Positions 39,218 through 48,297 of a stretch of DNA of 64,000 nt are shown here, in pieces. Below the pieces are notes generated by a model that did not search any database, was not told where the DNA came from, and saw only the letters and a program-made list of their open reading frames with translations. The position numbers and the translations under genes are program-made. Location of the stretch: positions 3,038,001-3,102,000 of the forward strand of contig NZ_CP041188.1 in NCBI RefSeq assembly GCF_006517235.1, in the 5' to 3' direction. Origin of the DNA: Pseudarthrobacter sp. NIBRBAC000502772 (GTDB lineage Bacteria > Actinomycetota > Actinomycetes > Actinomycetales > Micrococcaceae). How positions within the stretch are numbered: the first letter of the stretch is position 1; every line of letters begins with the position of its first letter.

Positions 39218-40044
39218 TGCCCTCCGCCCCCCACTTGCCATCCTCGATGAGAACCTCCGGACGGCACCGGCACTGCCGTGTGCCGGGCCCTCCGGGCTGC
39301 CGACCCGTCCATCCGGTGCCTCATCCTCTCGGACACACCGCAGGAGAGCACCCTGATCGACGCAATCCTCTCCGATGCATGGGGATGCCTGTCCAAGCAG
39401 GACGACATTACCGAACAGCTGCGCTTGATCCGGCGGGTGCTGAACGGTTGCACAGCCTTCAGCGAGAAGTTCCAGCCCCTCCTCAAGCAGGGCACGCTTT
39501 CCCTGCCGGAACCACCGCCGAGTACCGAATTGTCCATTCTGACCGGTCAGGAAATGAACGTTGTCATCGGCCTCGGCAGAGGCCTGGTGAACCGCCAAAT
39601 AGCCCAGAGCCTGGGCCTGAAGGAAAAACAGTAAAAAACCTTGTCTCCAGCGCACTTGGCAAGCTCGGATTGGCCCGCAGGACCCAGGCCGCAGTTCTCG
39701 TCACCACCGTCACGACCCCGGAGCAACGGGTCACGACGGCACCCTACGGGCACAACCGGACACCGGAAGCGCTCTCCAGGGTCACCGCGAAACTGCTCGA
39801 CTGCACCAAAGAAAGCACCACACCGGTTGATGACGCCGCACGTGCCAAGGCCGCCAGCGCCTCGTCCTCCGCCCTCACCAGAACCCGGGCCACGCGGAAG
39901 CCCCACCTAAAACCAGCAGTAAACACCCGGGGTACGGCCGCCACAGTGGGCAGCTTACCTATCACCAGCGAGGGGCAGTATCCGCTGATTTCTCCTGGCC
40001 AGCCGTACCACGGGACAGCCAGCCGGAGGGTCTTTGTCCCCTAG
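39218..40044 (+). pseudogene. DosR/DevR-type (NarL family) response regulator, truncated and frameshifted
   Basis: The receiver domain begins only at about the phospho-acceptor strand (LAILDENL), so its first third is missing. One C is lacking near 39247 (NLPDGTGTAVCRA expected). The receiver continues through LILSD and CLSKQDD. A LuxR-type helix-turn-helix follows; within it one A is missing from the A-run near 39623, which creates a stop in place of KTVKNLVSSALGKLG. The recognition-helix pattern K-x-x-K-N-x-V-S and the RRTQAAV ending match DosR/DevR. Homology fades after about 39715, where a divergent tail runs to 40044. It is joined head to head with the heavy-metal ATPase remnant. Confidence 0.85.
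40027..40042. promoter_or_regulatory. Candidate DosR-like box upstream of SPW-repeat gene
   Basis: AGGGTCTTTGTCCCCT is a visible dyad (AGGG with CCCT) 110 bp upstream of the SPW gene. It fits the island pattern RGGGNCNTTNGNCCCY except at one position. Confidence 0.35.
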
Positions 40045-40152
40045 AGGTGCCTGACGGCAGAGCGTTGACTGGGAGTGCGGGAGAGGCCACCGGCCCGCCG
40101 GACGGCCCCCTCCCGCTCCTTCCGGAACAACTAATTATGGAGAGTGGTACTC

Positions 40153-40509
40153 GTGAAAAAATGGAATCGATGGCAGGACTGGGTAACCGTCGCTGCCGGA
40201 ATCTTCGCCGCCGTCTCCGTCCTGTGGACGGGGCAGGAAGGCATGTCCACGACACTAATGGTCATCTTCGGCGCACTCCTGGTCGCCAGCGGACTCGTAA
40301 ACCTCGCCATGCCCGGCACACCGGTCATGGAATGGGTGCAGGCAGCCCTCGCCGCCGGGCTCATCCTCTCCCCATGGATAGGGTCCTACGCTGCTACTAC
40401 CGGAGCCGCCTGGATCTCCTGGATAACCGGAGCAGTGGCGCTCATCGTCACCGCAGCCGCCATCAAGCCCAGCACCGAAGGCCATCACCGCATCCGCATC
40501 TCGCACTAG
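40153..40509 (+). CDS. SPW-repeat membrane protein
   Basis: The 118-residue protein has four hydrophobic segments in two SPW-type repeats (WQDWVTVAAGIFAAVSVLW and EWVQAALAAGLILSPWIGSY). The GTG at 40153 has GGAGAG 8 bases upstream; a GTG at 40144 is also in frame. SPW proteins are small membrane proteins of unknown function, common in Actinobacteria and Mycobacteria. Confidence 0.85.
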   Translation: MKKWNRWQDWVTVAAGIFAAVSVLWTGQEGMSTTLMVIFGALLVASGLVNLAMPGTPVMEWVQAALAAGLILSPWIGSYAATTGAAWISWITGAVALIVTAAAIKPSTEGHHRIRISH

Positions 40510-40914
40510 CCGAACGCGTCCGTCGCAGGAAACAGATCCGCCCGGCCGCCAAGGCACCGGGGCGGAGGCCATAAGAAATCCCGCTCCCCGCAGACGGACA
40601 CTGACATCTACACAGGGACTCTGTGATTTCGAGGTGGACATCGGTTAGCCCAGGCACGCTGCGCCGCTGCTCTGGCAATACCTCCCGTCGCTGCCGGAGC
40701 AGCAGAGCGAGAGGGTACACCAGCTGCCGTACAACCTGTCGCGGCCAACGAAGGCCTCCGCGCCGGGTGAGCTCCTCCGGCCCGTACACCACCAGACCAA
40801 ATGCGACTTCCCGCCCCCCGGACGGCTCGCCCGCAGGTCACGAAGCACCCTCTATCTTGAGAACTGTTCCAACCAGCTCGCCAGTATCCGCCGACATCAC
40901 CGAAGGAGCATCAC
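40510..40914. other. Intergenic stretch without recognisable gene
   Basis: These 405 bp lie between the SPW and SDR genes. Open frames here have no family character or ribosome sites. The last 20 bases hold the GAAGGAG site of the SDR gene. A single GGGACT half-site occurs at 40615 but has no matching right half. Confidence 0.5.
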
Positions 40915-41661
40915 ATGGAACGAGTCATCGACAAAGTAGCGCTGGTCAGCGGGGGTGCACGCGGAATTGGAGCCGCGGTCGCATCGCGGCTCCATGGCGA
41001 AGGGGCGAAGGTCGTCCTAGGCGACATCCTGGACGAAGAGGGAAAAGAAACCGCGGAGCGCATCGGCTCTGGCGCGCTCTATGTTCACCTCGACGTGACC
41101 AGCCCGCAGGACTGGGAGAGTGCGGTGAGCGCCGCCGTCGAGACGTTCGGAGGTCTGAACATCCTGGTGAACAATGCCGGCATTGTGAACTTCGCCTCAA
41201 TCGAGGACTACACCTTGGAGCAATGGAATACCGTGATTGCCGTGAACCTGACCGGCACCTTCAACGGGATCAAGGCTGCAATCCCTGCCCTGAAGCAGTC
41301 CAAAGGCGGGTCGATAGTCAATATTTCCTCGATTGCCGGCATCCGCGGCTATGAGCAGATCCCCGGATACACGGCCTCGAAGTTCGGAGTGCGTGGACTT
41401 ACCAAGAGCGCCGCGCTGGACCTGGGACACTATGGCATCAGGGTCAACTCCGTCCATCCCGGAGTCATCTCCACCCCGATGACGGCCGACACACCGATGG
41501 ACATGAGCCACGTGACACTCGGCCGCATAGGCCATCCCGGAGAAGTGGCGGACCTCGTCCTATACCTGTCTTCCAACGAAGCTTCGTTCGTTACCGGAGC
41601 CGAGTTCGTCATCGACGGTGGTGACACCGCGGGGACGGTAACCCCGCACGAGGAGACGTAG
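40915..41661 (+). CDS. Short-chain dehydrogenase/reductase (classical SDR)
   Basis: The 248-residue protein has the cofactor motif GGARGIG (TGxxxGIG type, here SGGARGIG), NNAGIVNF, the catalytic Ser in VNISSIAG, and YTASK. The Asp after the second strand (GDILDEEG) suggests NAD(H) rather than NADP(H) preference. The ending INSTEAD of a long tail is typical of hydroxysteroid or alcohol SDRs; the substrate is unknown. It is the intact paralogue of the frameshifted SDR at 31122-31878. GAAGGAG precedes the ATG, and a single-domain USP follows 64 bp later. Confidence 0.93.
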   Translation: MERVIDKVALVSGGARGIGAAVASRLHGEGAKVVLGDILDEEGKETAERIGSGALYVHLDVTSPQDWESAVSAAVETFGGLNILVNNAGIVNFASIEDYTLEQWNTVIAVNLTGTFNGIKAAIPALKQSKGGSIVNISSIAGIRGYEQIPGYTASKFGVRGLTKSAALDLGHYGIRVNSVHPGVISTPMTADTPMDMSHVTLGRIGHPGEVADLVLYLSSNEASFVTGAEFVIDGGDTAGTVTPHEET

Positions 41662-41725
41662 CGGGCGTTCACCGGCGACGTGTGAGGCCAAGGATGCTCA
41701 GTGAGGCTAGTGAAAGGAAAGACAA

Positions 41726-42181
41726 ATGACCAGCACCGCTTCGTTCTTGATTGTGGTTGGTTTTGACGGTTCCAAACATTCTCAGACCGCACTGAAATGG
41801 GCCGTGGACGAGGCCCGCCAGCGCGACGGCCAGCTCCGCCTGATCACGGCCTGGAACAAGCCGCCGATGGCGTGGTATCCGGCCGTGCTGGAAACGGCGG
41901 CAGGTGAAATCGCCGCCGAAGAGTCCCCGGAGCAAGTCGCACGGACGCTCCAGGCTGAGGCACTGAAGTCCGCTGCAGATGGAGGTGTGGCTGCCACAGG
42001 GCAGCTCGTTAACGGTGGTTCACCTGCTTCGGCCATACTCGACGCTGCCAAGGACGCGGATCTTATCGTCGTCGGCTCCAGGGGTCATGGGGGATTTCCG
42101 GGGTTGCACCTGGGCTCGGTCTCCACCCAGGTCGTCAACCACGCACAATGTCCTGTCCTGGTGGTCCGCTCCAAGGCGTGA
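41726..42181 (+). CDS. Universal stress protein, single domain
   Basis: The 151-residue UspA-type protein has GFDGSKHSQTALKWA at the N-terminus and the ATP-binding signature VVGSRGHGGFPGLHLGSVS near residue 113. A GAAAGGAAAG site precedes the ATG. A fragment nearly identical at DNA level to its last third occurs at the right island edge (57941-58092). Confidence 0.94.
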   Translation: MTSTASFLIVVGFDGSKHSQTALKWAVDEARQRDGQLRLITAWNKPPMAWYPAVLETAAGEIAAEESPEQVARTLQAEALKSAADGGVAATGQLVNGGSPASAILDAAKDADLIVVGSRGHGGFPGLHLGSVSTQVVNHAQCPVLVVRSKA

Positions 42182-42610
42182 TTTCGCTAAAGCTTCACTT
42201 TACGGGGCCTGATAACCATGACCCTTCCAGCCGCCACGACAGGCCACCACCAGCCACGAGGCGGCGACTACCTCCAGACGACACAACCAGGAGGGAATGC
42301 AGCGGCGCGCTGCCTTGCCACGGCAAAGCCGGATTTGGTCTGCCTGTCCTGGTCTCGGGCCCCAAAGACAGCGAAACATTGCACTGGTAAGCGAAACACT
42401 GTCCTGGTAGATGGGACGGTGGTACGTCCGGTCCCGATCACTCCTTCTGAACAATGTGCTGGGCGATCTGGGAGGCTCCCGGTTCAAAGGAAGTGGAACG
42501 TGCCGGGCACTGCACGCAAGTGTCTGCCCGAACCTACTGGCTGGGAAATTAGGTCGGCACGGCGTACGTTGCATGTCGGACAACCTCTATAAGGAAAGGG
42601 ATGCATCTTA
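42182..42610. other. Intergenic stretch without recognisable gene
   Basis: These 429 bp contain a 124-codon open frame (42218-42592) that has no ribosome site, odd composition and no family character, so I do not call it. A short imperfect direct repeat (AGCGAAACAYTG) occurs twice near 42369-42401. A plausible -10 (TATAAG) and AAGGAAAGGG lie just before the DUF4193 relic. Confidence 0.45.
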
Positions 42611-42913
42611 GTGGCAACTGATTACGACGAGCTCCGCAGCGAAGTCAAGGAATCGCAGAACGACTCCCTCGAGGCCCTCACGTCAGCCAGCGCACCTGAT
42701 GCCAACAGCGTGGTGCGTGAGCTGGACGCAGCGGTTGACATGGACAATGTCGGGATCCCCGGCGGAGAGTTTGTCGCCGATGAATTTGATCGTCCAGGTC
42801 GTTCCCCAACGTAACGACGAGTTCACCTGCTACTCCTGCTTCCTGGCCGCCACCGCTCCCAAATGGCGCGGGAGAAAGACGGTCACGCCTACTGCATCGA
42901 GTGCGAGGGCTGA
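42611..42913 (+). pseudogene. DUF4193 zinc-ribbon-like protein, two frameshifts
   Basis: It starts with GTG (MATDYDELR), the standard DUF4193 opening. An extra T near 42786 shifts the frame so that translation ends at 42814. The next frame resumes IVQVVPQRNDEFTCYSC. About 62 bp later a missing base shifts it again, and the third frame gives the HRSQMAREKDGHAYCIECEG ending with stop at 42911. Both CxxC pairs are thus preserved but split over frames. Intact DUF4193 is a conserved actinobacterial protein of about 100 residues; a functional copy is presumably elsewhere. Confidence 0.85.
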
Positions 42914-43355
42914 ATTCAAGAACCGCAAACCGGCAACTCCGTGGGAGAAGCTGGTGGGGACCGGTTCTGCCCCGGCAGGAGCCTCACACGTCAGGTCGCC
43001 GGTGAGCGGGAGGGCGCAACGCTTCGGGGTAGGTGCGTACTATGGGCGTGAGTCCGGCAGCTTCCATCGCTTCGGTGGCGGATAGAGGTACCAGGCGATG
43101 GTTGCCGCCCGCGAACTTTGCATGGTCCTGCGGTTGTGCACCCGGCAAGAGAGCGCCCGCCGGCCGGAAGGGCTTTGTACTCTATTGCGCGCAGCCGCGG
43201 CGGATGATGTTCCTCCATAGTGCTCCTTCGGTCCGGCTTTTCCGGGGAGCCAGGGATACGGCTTTCCCGACCGGTGGGCACATGCTGACAGCCTGCGCGG
43301 GGACGTGCCCAGGAAGTCCGCATGCTTGGGTGACCCTCACCGTCCTACGGAGGCG
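42914..43355. other. Intergenic stretch without recognisable gene
   Basis: These 442 bp lie between the DUF4193 relic and the 3' end of a convergent USP gene. Open frames exist on both strands but none shows a ribosome site or a family pattern. It may be decayed coding sequence. Confidence 0.45.
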
Positions 43356-44228
43356 TCAGTCCTCGTCGTGCTTGATGTCGCGCAGCCGGGTGACGATGGT
43401 CGGGCAGGGCGCGTGCAGCAGGACGGCGTGGGCCGTGGAGCCCAGTACCAGCCGGGAAAATGCTCCGCGTCCGCGGCTGCCGATCACCAGCAGCCGGGCC
43501 TCCCGTGCGGCGTCGACCAGGGCCTGGGCAGGTTCGGTATCGGTTTCGAGCCGCTGATGGATCACCAGATCCGGGTACCTGTCCCGTAGACCCGCCACCG
43601 ATTCGGCGAGGACCACCCTGTCCTCCTCGACGATGGTCTCGGCCAGCCCGCTGCCCGGCAGTTCGTTCTCGACCCACCTGGCCGGGCCATGGACGGCCAG
43701 GACCGCCGTCAGCTCATCGCCTGCACTGTCAGCCTCGGCGGCGGCGAAGGACACGGCTTGCAGTGACTCCTCGGATCCGTCCACCCCGACCAGCACCCCG
43801 TGGCGGCCCGTGTCCGGCGTTGGCGGGACGACGGCGACCGGGCTGTCCGAGGCGGAGACAACCTGCAAGGCGCGGTCGGTCAGTGGCCCGCCGTCCAGCC
43901 AGTGCCGGTCATGCGCACCGACCACCAGCATGGAGGCTTCCTTGGATGCTTCCCTGAGGGCCGCCCCCGCGCTCCCGTGCCGCAGCTGGATCTCCACTTC
44001 AACGCCGGGGGCCTGGGCACGGGCGCTGGCCTGCACCTTCTGCAGCAGTTTCATCCCCGCATCCCGGACGAGGTCCTGGTACTGGAACTCTGGGGACACC
44101 CAGCGGTCATCCACGGCATAAACGGCGATGACCGGCAGCCTGGACCGCGACGCGCGCCGGAGCGCCCACGCCAGGGCGGTCTCGCTTCGCTCCGACCCGT
44201 TGATACCGACGACGATTGGCTTGTTCAT
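43356..44228 (-). CDS. Tandem-domain universal stress protein
   Basis: The 290-residue protein has two USP domains. The first opens VVGINGSERSETALAWALRRA and has VVGAHDRHWLDGGPLTDRAL in place of a full ATP loop. The second opens GVDGSEESLQAV and has the complete VIGSRGRGAFSRLVLGSTAH signature. It is a paralogue of the gene at 36813-37679 with the same domain asymmetry. The promoter should lie in 44229-44400, where a strong DosR-like dyad is present. Confidence 0.93.
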   Translation of the reverse strand: MNKPIVVGINGSERSETALAWALRRASRSRLPVIAVYAVDDRWVSPEFQYQDLVRDAGMKLLQKVQASARAQAPGVEVEIQLRHGSAGAALREASKEASMLVVGAHDRHWLDGGPLTDRALQVVSASDSPVAVVPPTPDTGRHGVLVGVDGSEESLQAVSFAAAEADSAGDELTAVLAVHGPARWVENELPGSGLAETIVEEDRVVLAESVAGLRDRYPDLVIHQRLETDTEPAQALVDAAREARLLVIGSRGRGAFSRLVLGSTAHAVLLHAPCPTIVTRLRDIKHDED

Positions 44229-44596
44229 TCTGGATCCCGATCTTCTCCCGTGTGTGCGGTGCCTTCCGTGTGCACCACCGTGCAGCAGCGTTACCCACGG
44301 TCTGCTGACGCTTCAGTGTGCGCTGGCAGTAAAGCCGCCGTCAGGGCCTTAAGCCCCTCATTCCCGGGTGGTGGCCGGTACCCGGCTGCCCCTTGAAAAC
44401 CGGGGGTCAGTCTCAAACCCGGACCCAAGAGACGCCGTCTATCTCTCTTGCCTGCCTCCCAAGGAAACAGCGGCTCGCCGGACTAGCCGCCGCACGGGCC
44501 CGCGGCCGGAACGGCGGCCGACGGCTGCTACTGGTCCCTGGCAGATACTCGCAACGCCATCGTTCACGACACAGAATCGCCCGTCATGCTCAGCGC
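44229..44596. other. Promoter-side intergenic region of the USP gene
   Basis: This 368-bp stretch holds the DosR-like dyad at 44343-44358. Apart from that I see no gene, RNA or repeat. A small minus-strand ORF begins beyond it, so the region upstream of the USP gene is not shared with a divergent gene. Confidence 0.5.
44343..44358. promoter_or_regulatory. Candidate DosR-like box upstream of USP gene
   Basis: AGGGCCTTAAGCCCCT is the most symmetric site on the island and matches 12 of 14 positions of GGGACTWWAGTCCC (differences at positions 4 and 11 are complementary to each other in the dyad sense). It lies 115 bp upstream of the USP start at 44228. Confidence 0.55.
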
Positions 44597-44815
44597 TCAA
44601 ACTGCAGGCTGAGCCTCACGGCCGAATGCCAGAGCCTCGTCCCGCAGACCATTCAAGATTTCGACGTTGCGCAAAACGATGTCAGCCTCGTAGTTGAAAG
44701 CAACTCCCAGCCGTCTCACCCGCTCCATTACCTCGTCGTCGGCCAACTGCTCCAGCCACGCCACAATCTGCCGCCTTTGCGGGGAACCGTCGATCTTGCT
44801 GATCATGTCAGCCAA
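44597..44815 (-). CDS. Small protein of unknown function
   Basis: This encodes 72 residues with a TTG start and a weak GGA-type ribosome site. The sequence is amphipathic and helical (IVAWLEQLADDEVMERVRRLG, shown here only as a helix signature) with acidic-basic patterning like a genuine protein rather than a GC shadow. No family recognised. Confidence 0.4.
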   Translation of the reverse strand: MADMISKIDGSPQRRQIVAWLEQLADDEVMERVRRLGVAFNYEADIVLRNVEILNGLRDEALAFGREAQPAV

Positions 44816-45146
44816 ATCTATCCGTACTGACGCCGCCCCGAGACGCAGTTGATAGCACGGGCCCAGGTCGCATCGTGCTCACTCAACCAACAAGCGTCCG
44901 TCTGACGGACGAGCAATCGGGCGCATGGATGATCCTCGCGTGAGACGCGGGCTCAAGTTCGGTCACGATTACCCGTGTCCGGCGGAGGCCGCCGTCAACA
45001 AGTGCGCCGCCAATTGTCTCCCGAAATGTAGTCGCCCGGGAGTCCGAGTGGACAGACTCGAATGGTCACCGCGGCGTCGTCTCGATCGGGCGAAATTCGC
45101 CGCCCCACCGAACGTGCATCGTCTTGCCGACTCCCGGGGAGTCAGT
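44816..45146. other. Intergenic stretch without recognisable gene
   Basis: These 331 bp precede the hypothetical gene at 45147. An upstream extension of that frame is open from 44925, but a GGGGAG site 5 bases before ATG 45147 supports the shorter start. Nothing else is recognisable. Confidence 0.45.
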
Positions 45147-45743
45147 ATGAAACTGAGCCTCAAGAAGATCACCACGGACCGCTCGCTGCAGCGACGCTGG
45201 GCACTCTCCGACGCCGAACCGGTCATCTCCTACCTCCCGCCCGACACCGAATTCTCACCCGCCGATCTGCGCATCTGGTGGAACGAAGGGGCTGGGGATC
45301 CGGCAAAAGACCACACGCTCCATATCTACGCGTGGCCGTTTGAGCGGGACAACCACATCTCGGCCCATTGGATCAACGGCTACAACCAACACCCCATACC
45401 GCATTGGATCCAAGAACTCTCTGACGTCGTCCACGAAGATCTGATCGCCAACGCCACGAGCGCCAACACCGGAGCCGAGGACGCTCCCCCACTTCCCTCA
45501 CAACGCTATTCTCACGAGCCTTTCGCGCCGGCAAGTACTCAGTGCCAGTTCGCCTCCAAATACGGACTGGTAAAAGTCCATGGCCTCCCGCGCATTGTCC
45601 TCGAAACCCAGGTAGGGATTGAGTCTGGTGGTCATCTTCAGTGTGTCCTCTCGTGCCTGTCGATACCCGGACTTCCCGTGGATCCGGTGGGCGCCCGGCT
45701 TGGAACACTTCATATGTTGCCCGAGTCCTGCGGGACTGCATAG
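45147..45743 (+). CDS. Hypothetical protein, probably a chimeric or truncated frame
   Basis: The ATG at 45147 with GGGGAG upstream opens a 198-codon frame. The first 125 or so residues (WALSDAEPVISYLPPDTEF, LHIYAWPFERDNHIS) look like a real soluble protein, but I recognise no family. After about 45533 the frame runs antisense through a fragment of a PhnB-like gene, so the natural C-terminus is probably lost and the rest is read-through. Confidence 0.5.
   Translation: MKLSLKKITTDRSLQRRWALSDAEPVISYLPPDTEFSPADLRIWWNEGAGDPAKDHTLHIYAWPFERDNHISAHWINGYNQHPIPHWIQELSDVVHEDLIANATSANTGAEDAPPLPSQRYSHEPFAPASTQCQFASKYGLVKVHGLPRIVLETQVGIESGGHLQCVLSCLSIPGLPVDPVGARLGTLHMLPESCGTA
45534..45635 (-). pseudogene. 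PhnB-like VOC protein, 5' fragment
   Basis: ATG at 45635 opens MTTRLNPYLGFEDNAREAM then FYQSVFGGELALST, the standard N-terminal 34 residues of PhnB-type VOC proteins. After about 45534 the homology stops and the frame continues into unrelated DNA to a stop at 45498. The remaining roughly 100 residues are missing. It lies 129 bp downstream of the LysR gene on the same strand. Confidence 0.75.
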
Positions 45744-45764
45744 GGGCGGGGATGGCCTTCGGCC

Positions 45765-46742
45765 TCAGCTCCAGAGCGCAACGTGAACTTTGGATCCCCG
45801 TCGTTCAAGTCCCCGCGAGCCGCCCGGTGCGACCATAGCGGCTGTTGCATCCGATGTGGTGACAAAGCGCTGCAGCGCCGTTGCCTTGGAGGTTGTCCTG
45901 CCGTGGTCCAGCGTGCTCGCCCACCACAGGCCGGACACCGGAGTTCCGACCACGGGTACGCGCACCAGGACTCCGGTTTGGAGTTCCGCCCGCACAATAT
46001 GCCCCAACGCGACCGTCAGGCCCTCTCCCGCCCTGACGGCGGCGAGCGCGTCGGTTTCGCTGCTTAGCCGGATCACGTCGGGCGCTACGCCCATCGAAGA
46101 CAGCCACCGCCCTTCATCCGTCTCCGCCTGGATGCCGGAGGGGCCCGCGAACCACGGGCAGTCCAGCAACCGTGCCAGTGGCACCGGCCCGTGCAGCCCT
46201 GCCAGGGGATGCGATCCCGCCACCACAAAGACCCGCTGATACCTCAGGAAGGGGACCATCTCCAGTCCGACGTCGGCACCTGCGCCTGCTTGTTGCGCGG
46301 GCCTGGCCCCGAGGGCTATGTCGTAGGCGCGGTCACGGAGCAGCGACGCTATGTCTGCGGCGGATTCGACGACGACATCGACAAAGGCTCCGGGGACGCG
46401 TCTGGTGAATAGGTCAAGCAGCCGTCCGGCCGCATGTTCAGCGAACGGAGCTGTTGCTACGATTCTCAGTAACCCGGCGTCGGTGGTTGCGTGGGCGACT
46501 TCCCACCGGGCCTGGTCAGCCAGGCCGACGATTTCCTGGGCGTAGTCCGCCAGCGCGCGGCCACCAGGCGTCAGGGCAATGCCTCCTGCGGCGCGGACGA
46601 AGAGGGGATCGCCGAGGTCCCGCCGGAGCGCAGCCAGGGCCGAGGAGACTGCCGGCTCGCTGACGGCCAGAGCCGCCGCGGCAGCGTGAAGAGACCCCAG
46701 TCTGGCCACGAGCGCAAAGGCCCGCAGCTGGCTCAAAGTCAT
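45765..46742 (-). CDS. LysR family transcriptional regulator, divergent from cox genes
   Basis: The 325-residue protein has an N-terminal winged helix-turn-helix (LSQLRAFALVARLGSLHAAA then AVSEPAVSSALAALRRDLG) and a substrate-binding domain. ATG at 46742 is used; a GTG two codons earlier is an alternative. It is divergent from coxM with 119 bp between starts, the classical position for a LysR activator of the neighbouring operon. The inducer is unknown. Confidence 0.92.
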   Translation of the reverse strand: MTLSQLRAFALVARLGSLHAAAAALAVSEPAVSSALAALRRDLGDPLFVRAAGGIALTPGGRALADYAQEIVGLADQARWEVAHATTDAGLLRIVATAPFAEHAAGRLLDLFTRRVPGAFVDVVVESAADIASLLRDRAYDIALGARPAQQAGAGADVGLEMVPFLRYQRVFVVAGSHPLAGLHGPVPLARLLDCPWFAGPSGIQAETDEGRWLSSMGVAPDVIRLSSETDALAAVRAGEGLTVALGHIVRAELQTGVLVRVPVVGTPVSGLWWASTLDHGRTTSKATALQRFVTTSDATAAMVAPGGSRGLERRGSKVHVALWS

Positions 46743-46861
46743 CGACACAGCTTCATAACCCTTCCCTTATGACGATATTGACACTCCCCTCGGGCCGGGG
46801 CAAGACTGACCTCAAAACGGCGCCTCGCAGCTTTCCGGCGCCATGGAGTGAGGTAGGGAAA

Positions 46862-47740
46862 ATGCAGATTCCGGCTCCTTTTGACTACGTGCGGGCCAGC
46901 ACGGTGGACGATGCGCTTGAACTTCTTGCACGGCACGGACCCGAGTCGCGGGTGGTCGCCGGTGGCCACAGCCTGCTGCCCATGATGAAACTCCGCCTGG
47001 CCCGGCCGGAATGGCTGATCGACATCAATGACCTGTTCGAACTCGACTTCATCCTCCTCGACGGGGAGTACCTGCGGGTGGGCGCGCTGACGCGCCATAC
47101 GGCCCTCCTCGAATCAGCCGAAGTGGCCCGCCTGTTCCCGATCATTTCGGACGCCGAAGCGGTCATCGCGGATCCTGTGGTGCGCAACCGCGGGACCATT
47201 GGCGGTTCGCTGTGCCAGGCGGACCCGGCCGAAGACCTTTCCACGGTCTGCGACGTCCTGCGCGCCGTGGCGGTTGTCCGCGGACCCGGCGGCGAGCGCC
47301 TCGTCGACATGACGGACTTCCACCGCGGCCCCTATGAAACGGCGGTGGCCCCGGACGAGTTGCTGTGCGAAGTCCGGTTCGCGGTTCGTCCGAGCTCGGG
47401 AAGCGCCTACGAAAAGGTGGAACGCAGGGTTGGCGACTGGGCCGTCGCCGCAGCCGGGGCGGCCATCTCGCTGGCGGACGACGGTACCGTCGATGCCGCC
47501 GCCATCGGTCTCACGGCGTTGGGCCTCGACGGAACCGTCGCGGAAGCCGAGGCCGTGCTCCTGGGGCAGCAACCCCGCGAGGAGCTATTCGTCGAGGCCG
47601 GCCGGCTGGCAGCCCTTGCATGTGATCCCGTCGCGGACCAGCGCGGACAGATTGACTACAAGCGGCACCTGGCCGACGAGCTCACCCGCAGAGTCCTGCG
47701 GCAGGCATGCGCCCGGGCTGCCGGAACACAGGAAGGTTGA
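46862..47740 (+). CDS. coxM: Aerobic CO dehydrogenase medium subunit (FAD-binding)
   Basis: The 292-residue FAD subunit of the molybdenum hydroxylase has the two flavin motifs VVAGGHSLLPMMKLR near residue 32 and TIGGSLCQADP near 110. A CO_deh_flav_C domain is at about 175-280. It passes electrons from the iron-sulfur subunit to the respiratory quinone side. ATG 46862 follows GAGGTAGGGAA; earlier starts would add an unconserved leader. It is first in the M-S-L order typical of form I CO dehydrogenase operons. Confidence 0.95.
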   Translation: MQIPAPFDYVRASTVDDALELLARHGPESRVVAGGHSLLPMMKLRLARPEWLIDINDLFELDFILLDGEYLRVGALTRHTALLESAEVARLFPIISDAEAVIADPVVRNRGTIGGSLCQADPAEDLSTVCDVLRAVAVVRGPGGERLVDMTDFHRGPYETAVAPDELLCEVRFAVRPSSGSAYEKVERRVGDWAVAAAGAAISLADDGTVDAAAIGLTALGLDGTVAEAEAVLLGQQPREELFVEAGRLAALACDPVADQRGQIDYKRHLADELTRRVLRQACARAAGTQEG

Positions 47741-47745
47741 GCTCC

Positions 47746-48297
47746 ATGCAAATCAGCATGACCGTGAACGGAAACGAAGTAGTCACCGACATCGAACCGC
47801 GCGTGCTGCTGGTTCATTACATCCGCGAAGTCCTGGGCCTTACGGGCACGCACTGGGGGTGCGACACCACCAACTGCGGAACGTGCGTGGTCCTGATGGA
47901 CGGCCAGCCAGTGAAGTCGTGCACCGTGCTCGCGGCGATGGCGGCAGGGCACGACATCCGCACCGTCGAAGGACTCGCCACTGCGGGCACTCTCGATCCC
48001 GTTCAGCAGGGGTTCATGGAGGAGCACGGGCTGCAGTGCGGCTTCTGCACCCCCGGCATGATGCTCACGGCCCGCGCCCTGCTGGACAAGAACCCGCATC
48101 CGGATGACAGCGAAATCCGGAAGGCCATTTCCGGGCAGATCTGCCGCTGCACCGGATATGCCACGATTGTCCGCTCAGTGCAATGGGCTGCCGCCCACCC
48201 TGCAGGGGCGGCTCCTGACACGGTAGCAACAGACGAAGTCATCGACGGCACGGACACGGTGATCCCGGACATCGCAGACACAGAGGTGAAGGCATGA
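47746..48297 (+). CDS. coxS: Aerobic CO dehydrogenase small subunit (2x 2Fe-2S)
   Basis: The 183-residue protein has a plant-type ferredoxin domain with cysteines at 39, 44, 47 and 59 ([11 protein letters not shown]) and a helical domain with the second cluster ([10 protein letters not shown] and QICRCTGY). It carries electrons from the Mo site to FAD. The acidic C-terminal extension after residue 145 is not conserved. The ATG lies 5 bp after coxM, and the stop overlaps the coxL start by 4 bp (ATGA). Confidence 0.96.
   Translation: MQISMTVNGNEVVTDIEPRVLLVHYIREVLGLTGTHWGCDTTNCGTCVVLMDGQPVKSCTVLAAMAAGHDIRTVEGLATAGTLDPVQQGFMEEHGLQCGFCTPGMMLTARALLDKNPHPDDSEIRKAISGQICRCTGYATIVRSVQWAAAHPAGAAPDTVATDEVIDGTDTVIPDIADTEVKA

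Noticed and set aside
40614..40629. GGGACT half-site considered as a further DosR-like box before the SDR gene
   Set aside because: The right half has no CCC; it falls well below the other sites.
42218..42592. 124-codon open frame between a USP gene and the DUF4193 relic
   Set aside because: No ribosome site, no family pattern and shadow-like composition.
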